From Calothrix sp. NIES-2100 (GTDB lineage: Bacteria; Cyanobacteriota; Cyanobacteriia; Cyanobacteriales; Nostocaceae), in contig NZ_AP018178.1 in assembly GCF_002368195.1 (NCBI RefSeq), forward strand, positions 8,382,645-8,446,644: a stretch of 64,000 bases of DNA. Direction: 5' to 3'. Of the stretch, positions 8,633 through 15,900 are shown one piece after another. The translations under genes and the position numbers were made by a program. Below the pieces are notes generated by a model, which ran no database searches, was not told the origin of the DNA, and was given only the letters and a program-made list of their open reading frames with translations. Numbering within the stretch: the stretch's first letter is position 1; each line of letters starts with the position of its first letter.

Positions 8633-8914
8633 ATGTCATTTGTAACACTTGAACAAGAAACACTCGTAGTTATGAGCGAATTAGCTGATGAAGAAATCAG
8701 TGAAATTGTTGGCGGTGGATACGATTTTACATCTATTTTCAAGCCCAAGACTAGCGTTGAAAATGGAGTCAAAGCTCAAAACGCAAACGTAACCACTCAA
8801 GTTGGTAACGCATTTGCAAATGGTGGCGGAGATGCTGTTGTTAAGCAAGATTCATATAGCGAAATTAACAACAGCAAAAACTGGGTGAAAATTTTCGGTG
8901 GTTACGGTCACTAA
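8633..8914 (+). CDS. Tandem double-glycine leader peptide 1
   Basis: 93-residue precursor; the ATG at 8633 follows AAGGAAGGAAA, identical in the next paralogues, which fixes the start. The leader (residues 1-27 or so) ends SELADEEISEIVGG. The core is Asn/Gly/Val-rich and Cys-free: TTQVGNAFANGGGDAVVKQ followed by INNSKN and an aromatic end (FGGYGH). It is the first of four paralogues 334-340 nt apart with the same leader, RBS and 3' spacer (TCTCTAGTACGCTCTG). Likely exported and cleaved by the NHLM-type transporter downstream. The Q-x-G...N-A-x-x-x-Q spacing resembles curlin repeats, but that is only an impression. Confidence 0.75.
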   Translation: MSFVTLEQETLVVMSELADEEISEIVGGGYDFTSIFKPKTSVENGVKAQNANVTTQVGNAFANGGGDAVVKQDSYSEINNSKNWVKIFGGYGH

Positions 8915-8972
8915 ATTATCTCTCTAGTACGCTCTGCCTTAATTTATAGCTTCAACAAAGGAAGGAAATTTT

Positions 8973-9239
8973 ATGTCAGTTGTAACACTTGAACAAGAAA
9001 CACTCGTAGTTATGAGCGAGTTGGCTGATGAAGAAATCAGTGAAATTGTCGGCGGCGGATACGAATTTACATCTTTCAAGCCCAAGACTAGCGTTGACAC
9101 TGGAGTCAAAGCTCAAAACGCAAACGTAACCACTCAAGTTGGTAACGCATTTGCAAATGGTGGCGGAAATGCTGTTGTTAAGCAAAACTCATATAGCGAA
9201 ATTAATAACAGCAAAAACTGGGTGAAAATTTTCGGTTAG
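8973..9239 (+). CDS. Tandem double-glycine leader peptide 2
   Basis: 88-residue paralogue of the 8633 gene. The leader is identical apart from one residue near the start (MSVVT for MSFVT), with GG at about residue 28. The core differs by a few substitutions (GNAVVKQN for GDAVVKQD), and a stop codon removes the aromatic tail, so it ends at KIFG. Same AAGGAAGGAAA ribosome-binding segment. High nucleotide identity to its neighbours suggests recent tandem duplication. Confidence 0.75.
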   Translation: MSVVTLEQETLVVMSELADEEISEIVGGGYEFTSFKPKTSVDTGVKAQNANVTTQVGNAFANGGGNAVVKQNSYSEINNSKNWVKIFG

Positions 9240-9306
9240 AGTCACTCAATAATCTCTCTAGTACGCTCTGTCTTAATTTATCGCTTGAACAAAGGAAGGA
9301 AACTTT

Positions 9307-9585
9307 ATGTCAGTTGTAACACTTGAACAAGAAACACTCGTAGTTATGAGCGAGTTGGCTGATGAAGAAATCAGTGAAATTGTCGGCGGCGGATACGCAT
9401 TTACATCTTTCAAGCCCAAGACTAGCGTTGACACTGGAGTCAAAGCTCAAAACGCAAACGTAACCACTCAAGTTGGTAACGCATTTGCAAATGGTGGCGG
9501 AAATGCTATTGTTTCTCAAAACTCATATAGTGAAATTAATAACAGCAAAAACAATGTGAAGATTTGGGGCCCTTACGGTTACTAG
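9307..9585 (+). CDS. Tandem double-glycine leader peptide 3
   Basis: 92-residue paralogue with the same leader as copy 2. The core is near-identical to the centre of copies 1 and 2 but has GNAIVSQNS and a distinct tail (NNVKIWGPYGY). No Cys, Lys-poor centre. The tails of the four copies vary more than the leaders, as expected if the exporter recognises the leader. Confidence 0.75.
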   Translation: MSVVTLEQETLVVMSELADEEISEIVGGGYAFTSFKPKTSVDTGVKAQNANVTTQVGNAFANGGGNAIVSQNSYSEINNSKNNVKIWGPYGY

Positions 9586-9642
9586 GTTTTCTCTCTAGTA
9601 CGCTCTGCTTAATTGATCGCTTGAACAAAGGAAGGAAACTTT

Positions 9643-9930
9643 ATGTCAGTTGTAACACTTGAACAAGAAACACTCGTAGTTATGAGCGAGTTAGCTGATG
9701 AAGAAATCAGTGAAATTGTCGGCGGAAGCTACGGATACTACGAAAGTCCAGATGTCAGTAGCAAGACTAAGGTTGGTGTTAAAGTCAAAGGTACCAACGT
9801 AATCGTAACCACTCAAATTGGTAACGCAGTTGCAATTGGTGGTGGAGATGCTGTTGTTAAGCAAAACTCAGACAGCACAATTAATAACAGCAAAAACAAG
9901 GTAATAACTTTCGGTGGTTACAGTTACTAG
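9643..9930 (+). CDS. Tandem double-glycine leader peptide 4 (diverged core)
   Basis: 95-residue paralogue. The leader is unchanged through SEIVGG, but the core is clearly remodelled: an insertion after GG (SYGYYESPDVSSKTKVG), then VTTQIGNAVAIGGGDAVVK and INNSKNKVITFGGYSY. The N-T-x-Q-x-G-N...Q-N-S framework is kept, so it is the same structural family with a new surface. It is the last tandem member; the next about 500 nt have no gene. Confidence 0.75.
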   Translation: MSVVTLEQETLVVMSELADEEISEIVGGSYGYYESPDVSSKTKVGVKVKGTNVIVTTQIGNAVAIGGGDAVVKQNSDSTINNSKNKVITFGGYSY

Positions 9931-10440
9931 GTTTTCTCTCTAGTACGCTCTGCCTTGAATTATCACCTCAACAAAAGTCACTTTAACGGTTTGTATTACC
10001 AAAAATTTCTTCATCATGATTTGTATCATTACTACAAATCAAAACAGCACAAAGCAAATAAGTATGCAATTTACACAATATTTCGTTAAGACGCTTATAA
10101 AGCAGTAATCCTTCGCCAATTGCTGCGAACAACTGACAAAGGACTACAAACAACCCTTACGAATAAGTGTACAGACATCTTATTACATAGTGGTCTGACT
10201 ATTTTTGGTATCACAACTTACGACAACGTTATAAGAACATTGGCGGGTGTAAGCCGGATAATGTGGCAGGTCAAAGGTAAGCGACCAACCATTATCATCC
10301 CTTAGTTCTTACCTACCCGTCAATGTTTTTGTATCAAGATTACAGAATCTTTACCTTAACGGCAGTTACTGTAATTTTTGGTTAAGTGACTGAAAAAGTT
10401 TCACTAGAACAGACTCATTTTGATGACGGAAGGATTTGTT
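9931..10440. other. Intergenic region before peptide 10441
   Basis: About 510 nt with the family's common 3' spacer at its start and no accepted gene. A 61-codon frame at 10120-10305 has no leader, no ribosome-binding segment and no recognisable features. Confidence 0.4.
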
Positions 10441-10662
10441 ATGTCTAACATCACTCTTGAACAAGAAGAGGTTGCAGTTCTCACAGAGTTGGATGATGAA
10501 AAAACAGTCGCCCTCGTAGGCGGAAGTTCTTGGGAACCACCAAAACTTCCTGACCTACCAGAACTACCTGAGCTACCAGACTTTCTCCGCTCAAAAGGCC
10601 AGAGTCTTGTTTCGCTCAAACTAAATGTTCTTGGCCTGATTAATTTGAAGATTAAGCTGTAG
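10441..10662 (+). CDS. Double-glycine leader peptide precursor, proline-rich core
   Basis: 73-residue precursor; ATG at 10441 with GGAAGGA 6-9 nt upstream. The leader SNITLEQEEVAVLTELDDEK...ALVGG aligns with the tandem family (T-L-E-Q-E-x-x-x-V-x-x-E-L-x-D-E), ending at about residue 30. The core is different: a Pro-Leu-Asp/Glu tract (PKLPDLPELPELPDFL) and then a hydrophobic Lys/Leu end. This pairing of conserved leader and unrelated core supports recognition of the leader by a shared exporter. Confidence 0.68.
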   Translation: MSNITLEQEEVAVLTELDDEKTVALVGGSSWEPPKLPDLPELPELPDFLRSKGQSLVSLKLNVLGLINLKIKL

Positions 10663-11350
10663 TAAATTGCACATTGTTCAGACTATCATTAATTCAGTGT
10701 TGAGATATCAGTTAACCTGACATCTAAACAAAGAAAAAATGATAGAAAGCAACGCTTACGGCTAAGTAGACTTTTCACAAGTTCTGTCAGGTCTATTTTA
10801 GACTAGAGTGTAAAGGTGTAGGCGGGATTGATTATTTAATTTTAGAGGACTGTTTGAAAAGTCTTGCTATCGTTAGCAAAACGTGGTATACACCCCTAAA
10901 TCCTTGTCAAAAAGGGGAGTTTGAGTCCAGTTTACCCCCTTGAAAAGGGGAACTTGAGTGGATCTAAACGTGCTTAAAAACACAACAAACCACTAAAAAA
11001 ACAAACTCTTAAGTAAAAGTCTTTTCTCTAAACCTTTACACCCTTTTTTTAAAGGCTGTGAACAGTTGGTTATATTTCTCCTGAGTTATCAGTAAAGGCT
11101 TCTTTGCTGAAAATTCAATTCATGTCTAAAACAATAAAAATTAAAAAATATTTAATTTCTAATTTTCCAAATTCTCAGAAAATGTTATGATATTTTAACT
11201 ACTATTTTCGGGTATTAATACTATCAAATAAGCAAACAATTGTCTTGCTTATTTTCTATTTAGGCTGCAAATCCCAGTGTTTGCAGCAATATTGTAGTGA
11301 GTCAAAAGTGTATTTTGTTTTCATTCCCATAGAGATTGGGACGGTGTTCG
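10663..11350. other. Intergenic region before the exporter genes
   Basis: About 690 nt with no gene. At about 10885-10970 are two related segments (GTCAAAAAGGGGAGTTTGAG and TTGAAAAGGGGAACTTGAG) of a dispersed repeat. The remainder is AT-rich and probably contains the exporter promoter. Confidence 0.4.
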
Positions 11351-12790
11351 GTGGTTAAGGAAAAAAGCGACCTGTTCCGCAAAGAAGCTTTAGAGCGTGC
11401 TTCTTCGCCTGAAGAATTAGATCAAATTATGCAGGTAGTCAGCCCAAAAAAGTGGCTACCTCTAGTTGCTGTTGGTTCGTTAGTAGCAACGGGGCTGACT
11501 TGGAGTTTTTTAGGTCGAATCCCAATTACGGTGACGGGTACTGGAATAATAGTCAATCCGAGTACAGTTACCTCATTCCAGTCACCGATCGCGGGCAGAT
11601 TACGAACAATCAACGTCCGGGTTGGCACTTATGTAAATAGAGGAGATGTGCTGGCGACCCTAGACCAAAACGAACAGATGAAACAGCTAGAACTAGTACG
11701 CTCTAAATTAGAGCAACTACAAGCAGAAGATCGCGCTGCTGGCTTAGTGCAACTACAGCGCCAAAACGCAGACAAAAAAGCCATTCAAGAGCAACGCCAA
11801 TCATTAGAGCAAAATATCCGGGCGGTACAGAAGCTCACCCCGATTTTAAAAGAAAAAGGGCTGGACTCAATTCAACGCGATCGCGCCAGCCAAATCCAAA
11901 GCTTACAAGCACTGCGGGAGCTTTTACCCACTTTTAAGCAGAGATGGGATAAGCGCCAAGAGCTATTAAAAGAAGGAGCAATTTCTGGCGATACAGTCTT
12001 ACAGTCACAGCAAGACTACTTAAATGCTGTCAGACAAATTAATGAAGCCGAATCCCAACTCAAGCAACTTGATGTCAAGGAAGCAGATGCACAACGACAA
12101 TACATAGAGAACTTGAACTCAATTAAAGATTTGCAAGCTCAGTTAAAACAACTAGATAGTAAAGAAGCGACGGCGGCGCAACAAGATTTAGAAACTGTAA
12201 CCAACCGCAAAAAAGAAATTCAGGAAGTCCAGCGCAACATTGTGCAATTAGGACTGCAACTATCGAACAACCGCTTCATCAAGAGCAGTTTCTCCGGGCG
12301 GATTTTAGAAATTTCCGCAACTCCAGGACAAGTTGTTTTACAAGGTACACCCATAGGAACGATCGCCGCACAACAGCGATCGGCTCAACCTGTGAGCTTG
12401 GCATTTTTTCCCGTTGGCGAAGGTAAGCAAATTCAACCAGGGATGAAGTTACAAGTTACACCGAGTACAGTGCAACGCGAACGCTTTGGTGGCATCATGG
12501 GGACTGTCACAGAAGTCTCAGCTTTTCCCGTGACTAAAGAAGGTGCATTAAGTGTAGTCGGCAATTCCCAATTCGTAGAAGCTTTGATGTCACAAGGGCC
12601 ACAGATGCTAATTACCGCGCGACTGCAACCAGACTCTTCCACCTTCAGCAAGTACAAATGGTCTTCTTCCCAAGGGCCACAGATGAAAGTCACTTCTGGA
12701 ACTACCACCTCAGTACAAGTCACTGTGGAAGAACGCGCCCCGATTACTTTTGTCTTGCCGATTCTCAGATCCTGGAGTGGCATTTCGTGA
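11351..12790 (+). CDS. NHLM-type bacteriocin system secretion adaptor (HlyD-like)
   Basis: About 479 residues, periplasmic adaptor of a peptide exporter. The N-terminal segment LFRKEALERASSPEELDQIMQ followed by VVSPKKWLPL and one membrane helix (about residues 33-53) is the signature I know from HlyD-like proteins of NHLM bacteriocin systems. A lipoyl half follows, then a long coiled coil (about 110-310, Gln/Glu/Leu-rich), the second lipoyl half (GRILEISATPGQVVLQG) and a beta-barrel. The start is uncertain: GTG at 11351 or TTG at 11336, and neither has a strong Shine-Dalgarno. The gene is directly upstream of the fused exporter and should form one complex with it. Confidence 0.85.
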   Translation: MVKEKSDLFRKEALERASSPEELDQIMQVVSPKKWLPLVAVGSLVATGLTWSFLGRIPITVTGTGIIVNPSTVTSFQSPIAGRLRTINVRVGTYVNRGDVLATLDQNEQMKQLELVRSKLEQLQAEDRAAGLVQLQRQNADKKAIQEQRQSLEQNIRAVQKLTPILKEKGLDSIQRDRASQIQSLQALRELLPTFKQRWDKRQELLKEGAISGDTVLQSQQDYLNAVRQINEAESQLKQLDVKEADAQRQYIENLNSIKDLQAQLKQLDSKEATAAQQDLETVTNRKKEIQEVQRNIVQLGLQLSNNRFIKSSFSGRILEISATPGQVVLQGTPIGTIAAQQRSAQPVSLAFFPVGEGKQIQPGMKLQVTPSTVQRERFGGIMGTVTEVSAFPVTKEGALSVVGNSQFVEALMSQGPQMLITARLQPDSSTFSKYKWSSSQGPQMKVTSGTTTSVQVTVEERAPITFVLPILRSWSGIS

Positions 12791-12981
12791 CGAGGATGAG
12801 GAGGAAGAGAGCAGGGGAAGCAGAGGAAGCACAGGAGGAAAAATTACCGATTACCGATTACCAATTACCAACTGACATTCATTCAACGCGATGCTTAAGT
12901 TGGGCTACGCCTACACGCCTACCAACAATAACTTATATATCAATAAAATTCAGCCAAAGTCCAAGTTTTAAAAATATTTTT

Positions 12982-15900
12982 ATGTTCTGGCGAAATCTGC
13001 AAAATATATTCAGGCGAGCGCCGAAAAACAAGCGGTGTCGCACTCCGACTCTGCTACAAATGGAGGTAGTAGAATGTGGTGCTGCTGCTTTAGGAATTAT
13101 TCTCGGTTATTACAATCGCATTGTCCCACTGACGGAACTGAGACAAGCTTGCGGTGTTTCCCGGGATGGTGTTAGTGCCTTAAATATCTTGAAAGCTGCC
13201 AGAAAATATAAACTCAGCGCTAAAAGCTTTAAAACCAACTTAGCTGGCTTGTTGCAGTTAAAATCTCCCTACATTGTATTTTGGAACTTTAACCATTTTT
13301 TAGTAGTAGAAGGATTCCACAAACAGCGAGTTTATCTCAATGACCCGGCTACGGGAAGGCGCAGCGTCTCTTTAGAAGAATTCAGCGGTGCTTACACTGG
13401 TGTGGTACTATTTCTAGAACCGACTCCAGAATTTCAACGCGGCGGACGCAAGCCCAGCACAATCTTAGGTTTGTGGACACGGCTGCGGGGTTCTCTGGGC
13501 GCATTAATTTACTGCGTGCTGGCAGGATTTTTGTTAGTAATTCCGGGACTGGCAATACCTGCATTTTCCCAAGTATTTGTAGACAACATCTTAATTGAGC
13601 GTCGTTATGAGTGGTTGCGTCCGCTAATTTTAGGCATGATCTTCACCGCCGGACTCAGCGGATTTTTGACGCTGCTACAGTTGCAGTTTTTGCGTCAAAT
13701 GAAAATTAAATTGTCCGTAGGCATGAAGAGTCGGTATCTGTGGCACATTTTACGCCTACCCGTTAGTTTTTACGATCAGCGGTATGCAGGAGAAATCAGT
13801 AGCCGCATGGAACTTAACGACAGCATCGCTGGTATGCTTTCCGGTGAGTTAGCGACTACAGTAATTGCCGCAGCATCAGTATTTCTCTATGTAATAGTGA
13901 TGTTGCAATATGATGTTGTACTAACTGTAATAGCGATCGCCTTCGTCATTATCAACCTTACCGCCTTGCAGTGGGTGAGAGGGCGGCGCGTAGATGCCAA
14001 TATTAAACTTATTCAAGAAGAAGGAAAAGTTCGCGGCGTAGAAATTTCTGGTCTTCAAAGTATGGAGACAATCAAAGCCTCTGGGTTAGAGTCAGATTTC
14101 TTCTCCCGTTGGGGGGGACACTATGCCAAAGCCATCAACACCCAGCAAGAATTAGAAGAAACAAACCAGACAATCAGTGTTTTACCAACTTTTCTGTCAG
14201 CGATCGCTTCCATGCTGCTTTTAGCTGTAGGTGGTCTGCGAGTCATGGATGGTGCCTTGAGCATCGGCATGTTAATAGCCTTTCTCGGCATGATGCAAAG
14301 ATTTTTCGCTCCAGTAAGTAATCTTATCAGCCTAGGAAGCCAACTCCAAGAGATGGAAGGTAATCTAAACCGCCTTGATGATGTGTTGCGTAACCCCATC
14401 GATCCGCAGTTAGAACAGGGTAGCGCTTCGACTTCGCTCAGCGATCGCAGGGGAGCGCTTCTCTGCGAGACGCTCCGCGAACGACTTCGCTCAGCGCCAG
14501 CAGACGAAGAAAATACTTATTTATCTCTCTTGTCTCCCTCATCCCTTTCATCTCCCTCATCTCCCTACCCTTTACCCAAACTCCAGGGTTATGTTGAATT
14601 ACACAATGTAACATTTGGTTATAGTCAAATTGCCCCGCCGTTGATTGAAAATTTTAGTCTTTCGCTCAAACCAGGGCAGCGAGTGGCTTTGGTGGGTGGG
14701 AGTGGTTCAGGTAAGTCTACCATTGCCAAACTTTTATGTGGGCTGTACGAACCGTGGCAGGGAGAAATTCTCTTCGACGGCGAACCAAGACAGCAAATTT
14801 CTCGCCAGGTACTAGCCAATTCTATTTCTGTTGTCGAGCAAGAGATTTTGTTATTTGCTGGTAGTGTCAAAGATAACTTAACGCTTTGGGATACTACCAT
14901 ACCTGACAGTCAACTCGTCCGAGCTTGTCAAGACGCAGCGCTTCACGATGTCATCCTTTCACTGCCTGGAGGCTATCATGCTGACCTTTTAGAAGGTGCT
15001 ACCAATTTGAGTGGTGGTCAGCGACAGCGGCTAGAAATTGCCCGTGCTTTGGTAAATAATCCCAGTATCCTGATTATGGATGAAGCCACCAGCGCCCTAG
15101 ATGCCGAAACAGAAAAGAACGTCACTCGTAATCTGCGGTTACGCGGTTGCACTTGCATCATTGTGGCGCATCGCCTCTCAACCATCCGAGATTGTGATGA
15201 AATTATTGTCCTCGATCGCGGTAAGATAGTCCAACGGGGAAGCCATAAACAATTGCGGCAAGTTGAAGGGCCGTATTTACAATTAATTCGCAGTGAGGAA
15301 GCAGGGGAGGAGGCAGAAGGCAGCACTTCGACTACGCTCAGTGACCAGGAAGCAGGGGAGGTAGCCGAAGAAATTACTCCCTTGTCCCCCTTGTCTTCCT
15401 TGTCCCCCTTGTCCCCGGTTGGTGAGCGACTTGCCCTGAGCGCAGTCGAAGGGAGTCGAACCACATCCCCCTCATCCCTCTTGTCCTTCTCAAATCTCAA
15501 AGGACAACACTATCGTTTTCAATGCAATGATTCGCTATTGCTAGACGATCCGGAGTCAATTTGGCTAGTGAAATCTGGTTACTTGGCACTATTTGCGATC
15601 GCAGTTAATGATGGCATTCCCGAAGGCACTCGCCGCTATTTATTTAGTAGCACCGCCGGACAGGCAATATTTGCGATCGCACCCAGTAACATAGGCAAGC
15701 AGCAAGAGATTTTAGCAGTATCACTGGAAGATACGGAAATTCTCAAAGTATCGAAAGCAGACTTTTACCAGTTGTTTGCTGAAGCTCATCAAGAAGTAGT
15801 AACTCTGATAGAACGCTGGATTTCGCAATTAGGTTCGGTACTTGCAGGTATTACTACGCCCACAACACCAACATCGCTGCCAGAAATCGGCCATTTCTCC

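Noticed and set aside
10120..10305. 61-codon frame between peptide genes
   Set aside because: No ribosome-binding segment, no GG leader and no recognisable features; it may be chance.
12658..12981. Extension of the exporter frame upstream to 12658
   Set aside because: It overlaps the end of the adaptor gene and translates low-complexity sequence; the C39 domain begins right after the ATG at 12982.
15018..15500. 160-codon minus-strand frame
   Set aside because: Antisense shadow of the exporter's first ATPase domain and its repeat-rich linker.
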